A program made the translations under genes and the position numbers. The notes under the pieces were generated by a model, which saw only the letters and a list, made by a program, of their open reading frames with translations, did not search any database and was not told the DNA's origin. This document shows, in pieces, positions 17,301 to 24,626 of a stretch of DNA of 32,460 nt (position 1 is its first letter; every line of letters begins with the position of its first letter). Location: the IMG/VR virus record IMGVR_UViG_3300046167_000584, positions 1-32,460 of that record; one strand, 5' to 3'. The DNA comes from a virus.

Positions 17301-18057
17301 TTCCAAATGGCTGACAGATACTGAGGCGCAAAGAAATCTTGCGTTGCGATGGGACACGGCTATGAATAGCGGTGTTGCAAATACAATTATGCACGCTACA
17401 TCCTTTGATAAACCGCTTATAGTTGATGGGGCTACCTATGTTAGGTGGTATCCGTGGATGAAGTCTTTGACGATGGGCAAGCTAGACTTTGACCCTCGTG
17501 TATCTACGCAAAATGTAAAGATGGCAAAGATTGAAACTGGTGTGTTGGGTATGCCGTTTCAATTTATGAACTTTACTTTGGCTGCTACCAACAGGATTAC
17601 AGGGCAAATGTTTGATCCCGCAAGGCAGCACAGATTGCAGGGTGCAGTAGCACTGCTTGGTTTATCTTATATTTCTTTGAGTTTGAAGAAGCCAGATTGG
17701 TGGTTTGAAAGCAAAACTGCTGGTGAACTCGCGGCTAGGATTGCAGACCACTCAGGTTTGTTTGGTGCTTACGGTGATTTATTTTACCTTGCTAATCATG
17801 CAGCTATTGAGCATGGCTTAAATGATGAAAGCTATGACTTTTTAAAGGGTCGCTATCGCGTAAAGGAAGGCGATTCTTTGTGGGACGCGGCGGGTGCTGG
17901 GCCGGGGATGGTGAGAGAGTGGTATATGGCAACCAATGATATGCTAGATGGCTACACAAAAGATGGTAGATCTAAATTTTACTACAACACCCCTTCTTTG
18001 CCTTTGTTAAAGCTTGTTGGCCTCAATGAGGATATGAGAGATTTTTGGACTAAATAA
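14359..18057 (+). CDS. Large internal virion protein (T7 gp16-like)
   Basis: At 1232 residues this is the longest gene and the expected size for the gp16-like core protein ejected into the host envelope. Hydrophobic, Gly/Ala-rich stretches near residues 105-165 could insert into the membrane. A long coiled-coil-like part follows at about 500-620. I see no lytic transglycosylase motif at the N-terminus, unlike T7 gp16, so peptidoglycan cutting may be absent or supplied elsewhere. The C-terminus has several aromatic, possibly membrane-active helices. Confidence 0.85.
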   Translation: MSEYYASLNPNNFYRHEKEPSFDESFKAAFGYSYSPIIARTQEEIFFGAMDRDPDFNPFEDADGYEGFESDFARAKNLDHLKFIKNSIDENRSRRNVLAESDFFSGALVAGLADPLALGFAIPIVGQLGLLAKGGMTVRQAALASAKGGLAFGAAAETIRAPFDPVNTTGETGLNLLTATAFSTVLGAAGSAVFNTQGSFHRSAGKLRDLARGEMADEIDGTKIVVSEKMDESVVSDGKSIRVNPKKIEQTFDEKPWMADQADLPEGVDLIPENAFNTPTEYKHFLINRESLRKSDPRQAAESSADFQNRINREALSRTYEGYNIKKTMFTDSIWFKLIPTPAKTILLDKDVPNWLKRDYQLMEGNGAMAMEQNIAGRGTQSIRQRIPVYTVRANNELLRIRREYNKEVMGKEATTQLSGVDLSSGQKRKMIGRQTEFDKWFEDTADMYVRASNPAKRAKIMQDASPAQKKTFEFLRQHYDSFLQSSQDVGLLRNVKNVNAHLTKIRAELEELNMREQELDLAPAREKTADDIFLEQNAEKYKEALKKQMASLMKDEDANAFVRKYNVVHDRVEAKSLGELDLRESQTADLRAKAQDLEEQIAYYEGYQNYAGSRNDYIFPIYYDKKLLTSSEDAREGLTAAFERYLTKETHFWREGKNDAPGEWIRKPTDYSPRETAEQIVRNILEENPDDILDSAVSPAGGKHLRHRAIDIPIDEVAPFIIKNESVLYTYAERMGRKIEWTRNFGDKTINDIMLQIESDMKAKGIKETKIAKVKAAFMGDYQRVMGRLIENPDSLTNQAARAIKETAGITYLHSAGLSAVVDTAMLVFERGLGKTIAPLIDKDFRPLFVKAAGDIDTVVDQTGLARGMVQDRYIGDSIRGIQPNAVERVFNPITNAFYNIPLLGNNLGMVTRYSKIVDGVFRQSELIRMSIDVSKNKAKASDIEYLARYGINEDDARAIASMGDVWEADPSGKFYYANRSKWLTDTEAQRNLALRWDTAMNSGVANTIMHATSFDKPLIVDGATYVRWYPWMKSLTMGKLDFDPRVSTQNVKMAKIETGVLGMPFQFMNFTLAATNRITGQMFDPARQHRLQGAVALLGLSYISLSLKKPDWWFESKTAGELAARIADHSGLFGAYGDLFYLANHAAIEHGLNDESYDFLKGRYRVKEGDSLWDAAGAGPGMVREWYMATNDMLDGYTKDGRSKFYYNTPSLPLLKLVGLNEDMRDFWTK

Positions 18058-18080
18058 ATTCTTTATGATAGGATTCCCCC

Positions 18081-19775
18081 ATGACAATTTTAATTAGCGA
18101 TAACAGCCCTCGTATCTCCTATACTGCTACGGCAGGGCAGACTGCATTTACAGTCCCATTCGAGTTTTTTGATGCCTCAGACTTGAATGTGTATATCAAT
18201 GATACCCCTCAAACGTTGACAACGCATTACAGTGTAACTGGTGGTAGCGGCTCGACTGGCAGCATTACACTGGTAACTGGTGCTACTCTCAATGATGTTG
18301 TCGTTATTACTCGTGACGTTACCCTTGAACGTGTAACTGACTTCCCCACCTCCGGCCCATTCCAAGTCGCGTCACTGAACACCGAACTGGATAAAGTCGT
18401 TGCTATGATTGCAGACATGAAAGACTTGGCTGATCGTGGCCTTCGTCTTTCTGACTCTGATACATCCGCTACTCTCGTCCTTGCCAATAAGGACGCTAGG
18501 AAGGGGACGGTTCTTGCGTTTAATGCAATCACTGGTGCTGTTGAGGTCGGCCCGACCATTGCCGACACAAACACTGTGGCTCAGATTAAGGCTGATATTT
18601 CTACTGTTGCTGGCATCTCCGCCAATGTAACCACTGTTGCTGGCATTTCTAGCGATGTAACAACTGTGGCAACCAACGATGCAAATGTAACGACTGTTGC
18701 TGGTCAAACGACCAACATGCAAAACGTTACAGACAACCTGACTGCTATTCAAAACGCAGCCACCAACGCCACGACTGCCACAACTAAGGCTGGTGAAGCT
18801 GCTGCATCTGCCACTGCTGCGGCTACCTCAGAAACCAATGCGGCTACCTCTGAGACTAACGCTGCAACCTCGGCTACCAATGCCTCAAACTCAGCCAGCG
18901 CGGCCTCCACGAGTGCCTCTGCGTCTGCTACGAGTGCTACTGCATCGGCTAATAGTGCTACTGCTGCTGCAACCAGCGAGACCAATGCAGCTTCCAGCGC
19001 ATCGTCTGCAAGCACACTGGCTAACAACGCTGCTACCAGTGCAAGCAACGCATCTAACAGCGTAACTGCGGCGGCTGCGTCTGAAAGTAATGCTTCCTCA
19101 TCTGCAACTGCGGCAGCTACCAGTGCAACAAACGCTGCTACTTCGGCTACTGCTGCCTCTGGCTCTGCTACGGCGGCTGCTAATAGTGCTGCCGCTGCGG
19201 CTGCTGCCTTCGATAATTTCGATGATACTTATTTAGGAAGTTTTACAGCCGACCCGACAGTCGATAATGACGGTGACGCTTTGGTGGAAGGCGCATTATA
19301 CTTCAATACTTCTGCAAATGAGATGCGCGTATATGATGGTGCTAACTGGATTGCTGCCTCATCTGCTGGCACAGCATCTATCTTGGAATACAACTATACG
19401 GCAACAGCCGGGCAGACTACTTTCTCTGGCACAGACGATAACTCAGCCACACTGTCTTACACGGCGGCTAACCTGATTGTTACCTTGAATGGTATCGTGC
19501 TGGAGAACGGCACTGACTATACGGCTACCTCCGGCACTAGCATTGTGTTGACTGTAGGTGCTGCTGCGGGTGACGAGTTGAATGTCATTGCGTTCAAATC
19601 CTTTACTGTGTCTGACACGGTTGCTGCCAGCACGGGCGGCACGTTTAGTGGTAATGTCGCAGTCAACGGCACACTAGATGTAAACGGCAACGAGTTAATC
19701 CTAGACGCTGATGGCGATACCAGCATCACTGCCGATACCGATGACCAGATTGATTTTAAGACTGGTGGCAGGTGA
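18081..19775 (+). CDS. Tail fibre protein, N-terminal part (frame broken)
   Basis: The first 150 residues (ISYTATAGQTAFTVPFEFF, VVVITRDVTLERVTDFP, ELDKVVAMIADMKDL) match the T7 tail-fibre N-terminal domain that anchors the fibre to the tail. An Ala/Ser/Thr/Asn-rich stretch of about 140 residues follows, likely a trimeric coiled coil, then beta-rich modules ending DFKTGG. At 19770-19772 the frame breaks: removing one G from AGGT gives GGSDRMTIDSSGN, the usual continuation. The N-terminal frame stops at 19775 by shift. Confidence 0.92.
   Translation: MTILISDNSPRISYTATAGQTAFTVPFEFFDASDLNVYINDTPQTLTTHYSVTGGSGSTGSITLVTGATLNDVVVITRDVTLERVTDFPTSGPFQVASLNTELDKVVAMIADMKDLADRGLRLSDSDTSATLVLANKDARKGTVLAFNAITGAVEVGPTIADTNTVAQIKADISTVAGISANVTTVAGISSDVTTVATNDANVTTVAGQTTNMQNVTDNLTAIQNAATNATTATTKAGEAAASATAAATSETNAATSETNAATSATNASNSASAASTSASASATSATASANSATAAATSETNAASSASSASTLANNAATSASNASNSVTAAAASESNASSSATAAATSATNAATSATAASGSATAAANSAAAAAAAFDNFDDTYLGSFTADPTVDNDGDALVEGALYFNTSANEMRVYDGANWIAASSAGTASILEYNYTATAGQTTFSGTDDNSATLSYTAANLIVTLNGIVLENGTDYTATSGTSIVLTVGAAAGDELNVIAFKSFTVSDTVAASTGGTFSGNVAVNGTLDVNGNELILDADGDTSITADTDDQIDFKTGGR
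18780..19212 (+). repeat. Repetitive Ala/Ser/Thr/Asn coding region of tail fibre
   Basis: The DNA repeats GCTACCTC, GAGACCAATGC and AGTGCTAC-like units coding for AATSETNAATSETNAA-type sequence. Such low-complexity heptad-like tracts form long triple coiled coils in phage fibres. Length is likely to vary between relatives by recombination, and the antisense strand carries a long spurious open frame. Confidence 0.75.
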
Positions 19776-20199
19776 CCGCATGACCATTGACAGTTCTGGC
19801 AATACTGGTCTCGGCGTTGTTCCACCCTCTACATATTGGGGGGTGGGCAATAATGTTGGGCTTTTTACGGGTCTAGGGTTTTTAGGGTCAAACGGTAATT
19901 ATGCTGTTTCGCTTTATTCAAACGGTTACAGAAACAGTTCTAGTGGATTTACTTATTTAGACATTAACGGAAACACCTCCACGGCCTCTGGCATAGACCT
20001 AGAACCGGATGGTCTAATTAAATTCAGAAACGGCACTGCTAGTGGCACGTCGCTGCCAGAAAAAATGCGTCTTGAAACAGATGGCGACCTGCATGTCGAT
20101 GGCAACGTAGGTCGCATACTCAACCACCATCTCAGACATTCGCCTCAAGAAAGACATTGCACCTATCGAGAATGCAGTGACCAAAGTGCAGCAGCTTAA
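19771..20199 (+). CDS. Tail fibre protein, middle part (frame broken)
   Basis: The frame continues the fibre from 19771 with DRMTIDSSGNTGLGVVPP, a beta-rich Gly/Asn/Ser part, and LPEKMRLETDGDLHVDGNV, a segment that usually leads into a C-terminal chaperone domain. It goes out of phase after base 20109: dropping one G at 20110 turns GTA GGT CGC into GTA GTC GCA, and the expected AYSTTISDIRLK follows. The last 30 codons to 20199 are out of phase. It has no independent start. Confidence 0.75.
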   Translation, partial: GDRMTIDSSGNTGLGVVPPSTYWGVGNNVGLFTGLGFLGSNGNYAVSLYSNGYRNSSSGFTYLDINGNTSTASGIDLEPDGLIKFRNGTASGTSLPEKMRLETDGDLHVDGNVGRILNHHLRHSPQERHCTYRECSDQSAAA

Positions 20200-20431
20200 T
20201 GGTTGCACCTTTACTTACCTCAAGGATGGCCGCCAGTCGGCCGGATTGCTGGCTCAAGATTTAGAGAAGGTTCTCCCCTCTTGTGTCATTGAGAATGAGG
20301 CTGTATTCCACGGCGAAGAAGGCGAGACATATAAGACTGTGCAGTATGACCAAGTTATTGGTTTGCTTGTCGAGGCTGTTAAGGAATTAAAGGCTGAGAT
20401 TGAGGAGTTGAAGAATGGCACTGCAAAGTAG
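20111..20431 (+). CDS. Tail fibre C-terminal chaperone domain (peptidase S74 type)
   Basis: In frame from 20111 the sequence reads VAYSTTISDIRLKKDIAP, then GRQSAGLLAQDLEKVLP and YDQVIGLLVEAVKELKAEIE. This is the intramolecular chaperone (S74) domain that helps fibres trimerise and then cuts itself off just before the Ser of SDxRLK, using a Ser-Lys pair. The C-terminal helix is the usual coiled coil. It is the end of the fibre begun at 18081. The stop lies 17 bases inside the next gene. Confidence 0.88.
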   Translation, partial: VAYSTTISDIRLKKDIAPIENAVTKVQQLNGCTFTYLKDGRQSAGLLAQDLEKVLPSCVIENEAVFHGEEGETYKTVQYDQVIGLLVEAVKELKAEIEELKNGTAK

Positions 20432-21038
20432 CGGACAGATTAGCCTGAACGATTTGCATGTTGAAGCTGGTGGCACAACAGGCACTGAAGCCAGCATGAA
20501 CGACAGCGACATCCGTGGTCTGCTCAATGCGTCTGCAAATAGTCAGATGAAGTTCAATAGTTTTTATGGCGCGAGTGCTGGCATCGGTCAGATTGCTGCG
20601 GGTAATTCAAGCTATACTCCCGGCTCGCAGTATCTTTCTGCTTATCATGGGTTATATTCCACAGACATAGGTGGCATTACTAATATCGTAACTCCATATA
20701 TAACGAATCATCCGAATTTTAGTCTCTCTAGTCGCAGCACTCGTTTTATTCAAACGTCTTATGGATCTGGAATTCTAAATCTTGTCTTAATCGACAAAGG
20801 GCAAGTGCCAGTTTCGGCTGGTTACAATGGTCATCCCGCAAACGGAGGTTGGACAAGCGTGACACTTAGCGGAAACAGCCAAACACGCACCCTAAACCGC
20901 ACTGCTGGAAATTTTGTTACTGGAGTGCGCAATATAAACGGCGTCGTTCATTCACAAGCCGTTTGGTCTTGGTCAAGCCAAACAAACCCGTTTCCAAGCT
21001 CAGACAACACAGCAAGCTTTACTGTGTCATTAGCGTAG
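20415..21038 (+). CDS. Tail-associated protein, marine phage fibre-like N-terminus
   Basis: This encodes 207 residues, rich in Ser, Gly, Asn and Thr and probably all beta. The start MALQSSGQISLNDLHVEAGG, followed by NDSDIRGLLNAS and FNSFYGAS, is an opening I recall from tail or adhesin proteins of many marine phages. The rest has no recognised motif. The ribosome site GAGGAGTTGAAGA precedes ATG 20415. The place just after the fibre suggests an accessory tail or receptor-binding protein. Confidence 0.75.
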   Translation: MALQSSGQISLNDLHVEAGGTTGTEASMNDSDIRGLLNASANSQMKFNSFYGASAGIGQIAAGNSSYTPGSQYLSAYHGLYSTDIGGITNIVTPYITNHPNFSLSSRSTRFIQTSYGSGILNLVLIDKGQVPVSAGYNGHPANGGWTSVTLSGNSQTRTLNRTAGNFVTGVRNINGVVHSQAVWSWSSQTNPFPSSDNTASFTVSLA

Positions 21039-21045
21039 GTATGAA

Positions 21046-21873
21046 ATGTTTAAATACACACTAATCACTGAAGACGGCCTAACGCGCATCTGCGCGACAG
21101 ACTCAGATGTAGGATATTGCGAAGTGCAAGCGGGTGATGCTGAAACGGATGCACAATATCAACAGGTTCTATGCGAGTATTTCGAAGATAAAAAAGCAGA
21201 GGCAATCTATGAACAAAACATTCGGCCTGATTTTACGCGAAACTTTTGTGATAAAGTCTACATGAATGGCGCAGTCAAACGCACCGACTACTCATGCGAC
21301 CGACCAGAGGCACTGACGGAAATCAATCGTCTGGTTGAGGCGTTCCCCGAATACACCGTTGAGCAATTAACGGCAGAGGCACAAAACGTCATTGGTCAAT
21401 ATGGTGCTTACAGGCCGCCATACAACGACAACAGCATCAGCTTCTATGACTTTACGACACCATCATCAGAGACACTCGCCGCCTATGACTGCGATGCAGA
21501 AACTTATGGCGATGACCTGTTAAACTGGCACGGCATCAAGCACGACCTGACGAACCTGACCAAGACAGCCAAGTTTGTGTTTACTCAAGACCACGGCACT
21601 TACTTGGCTAATGCGCCATCTTCACTGCCGCCAAATCGTTCCATCTTCTTTGCGCGTATTCACAACGCTGACGGAACTGTTGAGCCGTGGGTCGATGTTT
21701 ATATAATCTCTACCATCAACTATATGCGCGAATGGTGTGAGGAACACAGCCTGACATTTCCACTCCCTGACGATGTTACCGACCAGCCGTGGTGCTTTTC
21801 TGTTGTGTATAATGACACAACTGGCGACACGGCAAACGTCAAGGCGTATATCAGACACAGGTATGACGACTGA
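21046..21873 (+). CDS. Hypothetical protein in tail fibre region
   Basis: This encodes 275 residues, acidic, with many Tyr, Asp and Cys and no transmembrane segment. I do not recognise it. The N-terminal half is mixed and the C-terminal half beta-rich with aromatic residues, as in virion surface proteins. It sits between two tail proteins and overlaps the next small gene as TGATG, so it is likely part of the adsorption apparatus or its assembly; that is inference from position. Confidence 0.7.
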   Translation: MFKYTLITEDGLTRICATDSDVGYCEVQAGDAETDAQYQQVLCEYFEDKKAEAIYEQNIRPDFTRNFCDKVYMNGAVKRTDYSCDRPEALTEINRLVEAFPEYTVEQLTAEAQNVIGQYGAYRPPYNDNSISFYDFTTPSSETLAAYDCDAETYGDDLLNWHGIKHDLTNLTKTAKFVFTQDHGTYLANAPSSLPPNRSIFFARIHNADGTVEPWVDVYIISTINYMREWCEEHSLTFPLPDDVTDQPWCFSVVYNDTTGDTANVKAYIRHRYDD

Positions 21874-22019
21874 TGCCCGAAATAAAATTAGACACATCTG
21901 ACATCGACGGGCGTTTTTGGTCAGCAATAGAGCGAGAACGTGTTACATTTGAAAACAGCCAAAACAAGGGCAGTACGTTATTGCCATTAGAGTACAACTC
22001 GGAGACCAACAATGAGTAA
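21873..22019 (+). CDS. 48-residue hypothetical protein
   Basis: The ATG at 21873 overlaps the upstream stop (TGATG) and the TAA at 22017-22019 lies 8 bases inside the next gene. The 48-residue product is acidic and soluble (MPEIKLDTSDIDGRFW start). It is supported by the coupled overlaps on both sides and by filling an otherwise unexplained 138-base gap. Function is unknown. Confidence 0.6.
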   Translation: MPEIKLDTSDIDGRFWSAIERERVTFENSQNKGSTLLPLEYNSETNNE

Positions 22020-23091
22020 CGCAAGAGAACTAGCGCAAATCCCCAGCACCCCCTCTGGGCGGCGCAACCTGATTATCAATGGTGCTATGACTGTGGCGCA
22101 GCGTGGAGCTTCAATATCTATCACAAACACAACAGGCTACACATTAGACCGATTTAAGATTGCTAGCGGGTCTAGTTATAACTTTGATATTGATGTAACC
22201 CAGAGCAGCCTTGCACCTACTGGCTTTGCAAACTCCCTTAAAATAGATGTGCAGGCAACAGCAACGCCATCCGCAGGTCAGAATGCTGTCCTCGAACAAA
22301 AGATTGAAAGTCAAAATACTACACATTTAAATTATGGTTCTTCTTCTGGTAAATATATAGTTGCATCTTTTTGGGTAAAGTCTAATAAAACAGGAACATA
22401 CGGTTTTACACTATTGCATAGTTCTAAAGCTAGAAATTTTATTAACTCATATACAATTAACTCTGCCGACACTTGGGAAAAGAAAACAATCATAATAAAC
22501 CCTGACACAGCAACAGGGGCAGGGTTTGACGATGACAACCTTTCTGGCCTTAGAGTGCAGTGGCATCTTTCGACTGGCCCAGATGACCAGCTTGGTCCGC
22601 GTGACTGGGCAGACGATAGCGCATTTAGGTCTATAACTGGTCAGGTTAATCTTTTTGATAGCACCAGCAACGAGTTCTACCTCACAGGCGTTCAACTCGA
22701 AGTAGGCACAGTAGCCACCGAGTTTGAGCATCGCAGTTATGGTGAAGAGTTGGCTTTGTGTCAGAGGTATTTCCAGTATTACGAAAACCCGCCCTTTCGA
22801 GGTGTTGTTAACAGTTCAACTAGGGCTAACAGGTGTGCTGTAATACTGCCTGTTACGATGAGAGCAAATCCTTCTTTAACACTTCAACAAACAGGTTCTG
22901 TATCCCATTTTAGGGTATATGACGGAAGTGCTACAGCTACATATTCTTCGTTTGAAAATTCATATTTAAGCACAGTTAAAATTGAATTTGATACTAATGT
23001 AACTGGCAGCAGCTTAACAATCGGTAGAGCAGCTTGTGTTTATGATAATAGCACTTATAGAAGTGCTTTTCTTATTGATGCGGAGTTATAA
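22012..23091 (+). CDS. Tail/receptor-binding-like beta-rich protein
   Basis: This encodes 359 residues. Near the N-terminus RRNLIINGAMTVAQRG and, after a beta-rich region, FYLTGVQLEVGTVATEFEHR then YGEELALCQRYFQ are typical of proteins or fibre tails in many phages that carry a carbohydrate-binding-like jelly-roll. In other phages this segment is often the C-terminal part of a long fibre; here it is a separate gene. A role in host recognition is likely by family. The last 110 residues are probably the variable tip. ATG 22012 follows GGAGACCAACA. Confidence 0.8.
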   Translation: MSNARELAQIPSTPSGRRNLIINGAMTVAQRGASISITNTTGYTLDRFKIASGSSYNFDIDVTQSSLAPTGFANSLKIDVQATATPSAGQNAVLEQKIESQNTTHLNYGSSSGKYIVASFWVKSNKTGTYGFTLLHSSKARNFINSYTINSADTWEKKTIIINPDTATGAGFDDDNLSGLRVQWHLSTGPDDQLGPRDWADDSAFRSITGQVNLFDSTSNEFYLTGVQLEVGTVATEFEHRSYGEELALCQRYFQYYENPPFRGVVNSSTRANRCAVILPVTMRANPSLTLQQTGSVSHFRVYDGSATATYSSFENSYLSTVKIEFDTNVTGSSLTIGRAACVYDNSTYRSAFLIDAEL

Positions 23092-23094
23092 GTT

Positions 23095-23280
23095 ATGAAC
23101 GAAATAAATATTACTGAAGCACAATATCAAGTTGATAGTGTTTCTAATGAAGCCACTAACATCAAAGCCACCATTGATGGTATCGAAATGTCAGTTCCCC
23201 TTACTGCTGGCAACCGCCACTATGACGAAATCATGCGTCAAGTAGAAGCTGGAACTCTAACAATACAGGAAGCAGAATAA
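23095..23280 (+). CDS. 61-residue hypothetical protein
   Basis: This is a small acidic protein with INITEAQYQVDSVSNEA at the start and DEIMRQVEAGTLTIQEAE at the end, suggesting a compact mixed fold. It begins 3 bases after the preceding tail gene and ends in TAATG with the next. Very similar small proteins occur beside tail fibre genes in marine phages as far as I recall, with no known role. It may assist folding or attachment of the tail tip, which is speculative. Confidence 0.65.
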   Translation: MNEINITEAQYQVDSVSNEATNIKATIDGIEMSVPLTAGNRHYDEIMRQVEAGTLTIQEAE

Positions 23281-23429
23281 TGGAAACTATAATTACATAT
23301 ATCACTGCCATCGTAGCAGCCGCTTCAGTGATTGCTAACGTAACCCCCTCTATGCGAGACAATGAGATCCTCGCTAAGATTGATGACTTCATTCAGAAGT
23401 TAGCCCTTAACTTGCGTAAAGAGAAATGA
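23280..23429 (+). CDS. 49-residue membrane protein of lysis region
   Basis: The ATG at 23280 (TAATG overlap) opens a 49-residue frame ending at TGA 23427-23429. Residues 4-22 (IITYITAIVAAASVIANV) are a likely membrane helix, followed by a charged amphipathic stretch (DNEILAKIDDFIQKLALNL). It has the one-helix form of small lysis accessory proteins. It starts a run of membrane proteins leading to holin and endolysin. The exact role (holin partner, spanin-like) cannot be set from sequence. Confidence 0.65.
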   Translation: METIITYITAIVAAASVIANVTPSMRDNEILAKIDDFIQKLALNLRKEK

Positions 23430-23590
23430 CAGACGAAATGAAATCCACTGTTGACCTTGCAAGCGGCGGCGTAACGCTCGGCGCGTTCTTTGATGCACTG
23501 CCCGAAGTCGCCGCCCTGTTTGCACTGGTCTGGTGGATCATTCGTATTTGGGAAACTGACACGGTTCAAAAGTTTTTCAAAGGTGACTAG
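23426..23590 (+). CDS. 54-residue single-helix membrane protein, holin-like
   Basis: This overlaps the previous gene as ATGA. It encodes 54 residues with one hydrophobic segment (about 17-41, containing PEVAALFALVWWIIRIW) and a basic C-terminal tail. Size and topology resemble the small class II or III holins of T7-like phages. With a clear GTA-type holin a few genes further, this could be a second holin or an antiholin. No motif settles the point. Confidence 0.65.
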   Translation: MTDEMKSTVDLASGGVTLGAFFDALPEVAALFALVWWIIRIWETDTVQKFFKGD

Positions 23591-23592
23591 CC

Positions 23593-23820
23593 GTGAACTT
23601 TGGCGAGACACTTCTTGCTTACTGGCCTATCCTCACCGCAGCGATGGCTATGCTCTGGTGGTTTAGCCGGGCTATATCTTCTCTCGAAAACAAAACAGAT
23701 AGAATGGATGAACGCTTGAAAGATAGCGAATCCAAGATCACTCAACTTTTTACTTTCTTTAACCAGTCAACGCAGCGTAGGCTTGATAAGCTAGACAGGC
23801 TAGAAGAAAAGGACAAGTAA
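23593..23820 (+). CDS. 75-residue membrane-anchored coiled-coil protein (spanin-like?)
   Basis: The start is GTG 23593 with AAAGGTG upstream. Residues 4-30 form a membrane helix (LLAYWPILTAAMAMLWWF) and residues 30-75 a charged coiled coil (ENKTDRMDERLKDSESK). This N-terminal anchor plus coiled coil design is that of inner-membrane spanins, but no outer-membrane lipoprotein partner is seen nearby, so the call is tentative. The next gene begins directly after its stop. Confidence 0.6.
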   Translation: MNFGETLLAYWPILTAAMAMLWWFSRAISSLENKTDRMDERLKDSESKITQLFTFFNQSTQRRLDKLDRLEEKDK

Positions 23821-24240
23821 GTGGGCTATCAGACTGTGCGTAATGCACATCAACTGGGTCGCGTGGGGGAGTTAATAGCCGAAGCTGTCTTTGAAGAGAC
23901 TGGTTTGAAATGCTGTCGAGTAAATCACGAGGGTTTTGATTTAATAATCTTTGATGATAATAATGAAAGTTATCGGGTCGAAGTAAAGGCCGCCAGCGTT
24001 AGCCAGTCTGGTGGATTGCGCTATAAATTTATGACCAGCAAGGGAAGTAAATCAAAGCGCGTTATCAATAGTGAAGACGCAGACTTGGTTTGTTTCGTGG
24101 CCTTGCCACTAAGAAGGTGCGTGATAAAGTGTATTACATCTGTGGAGAAAAAGCGGACAACAGTCCGTGCTACAGAGTTTGACGAACCCGAAGCTACGCA
24201 GATACGCAAAGCATTGGATAAAGTAAGGAAGAGGAAATGA
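23821..24240 (+). CDS. PD-(D/E)XK nuclease family protein
   Basis: This encodes 139 residues from GTG 23821. It shows the nuclease core in order: GRVGEL with E17, HEGFDLIIF with D40, and YRVEVKAAS with E54 and K56 (the ExK pair). This pattern is common to Holliday-junction resolvases, restriction enzymes and repair nucleases, so the substrate is not set. It stands out by lying among membrane and lysis genes on the late strand rather than with the early recombination genes. A role in host DNA breakdown, superinfection control or concatemer resolution is possible; all are inference. Confidence 0.75.
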   Translation: MGYQTVRNAHQLGRVGELIAEAVFEETGLKCCRVNHEGFDLIIFDDNNESYRVEVKAASVSQSGGLRYKFMTSKGSKSKRVINSEDADLVCFVALPLRRCVIKCITSVEKKRTTVRATEFDEPEATQIRKALDKVRKRK

Positions 24241-24626
24241 TGAATATCTTTAGTGCGGTTGCTGGCATCGCCGGAAACTGGGTAGATGGCAAGGTTCAAG
24301 AAACCAAAGCCAAAGCAGAGGTCAAGGTCGAGAAGGCAAAGGCTGACGCTGCCGTTCAAAAGAAGATTGCAACAGGCAAGATTGATTGGGAAGCCAACAT
24401 GGCTGACGCAACCAAAGGCTCGTGGAAGGATGAGTTTGCTCTTGTTGTTTTGATGCTTCCTGCAATTCTAGTTTTTATTCCATCGCTTACCCAGCAAGTG
24501 CGGGAGGGGTTCGCGGTGTTGGATACGCTCCCGCAGTGGTATCAGTATCTCTTGTTTATCGCCGTGACAAGTTCGTTTGGGGTGAAGGGTGCAGACAAGC
24601 TGATGAGTATGCGCGGAAAAAAGTAG
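24237..24626 (+). CDS. Holin, GTA 3TM-like
   Basis: This encodes 129 residues with an N-terminal amphipathic helix (NIFSAVAGIAGNWVDG), a Lys/Ala/Glu-rich helical part, and two clear membrane helices (about 69-86 ALVVLMLPAILVFIPSL and 102-122 YQYLLFIAVTSSFG). SWKDEF before the first helix and FGVKGADKLM after the second fit the three-helix holin family of gene transfer agents. The start (ATG 24237 or 24240) follows GGAAGAGGAA. It precedes the peptidase gene, a standard lysis pair. Confidence 0.8.
   Translation: MMNIFSAVAGIAGNWVDGKVQETKAKAEVKVEKAKADAAVQKKIATGKIDWEANMADATKGSWKDEFALVVLMLPAILVFIPSLTQQVREGFAVLDTLPQWYQYLLFIAVTSSFGVKGADKLMSMRGKK

Noticed and set aside
18749-19048. 99-codon Ala/Val/Glu-rich frame antisense to the fibre repeat
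   Set aside because: It is a mirror of the low-complexity Ala/Ser/Thr codons and has no ribosome site or neighbouring gene on that strand.
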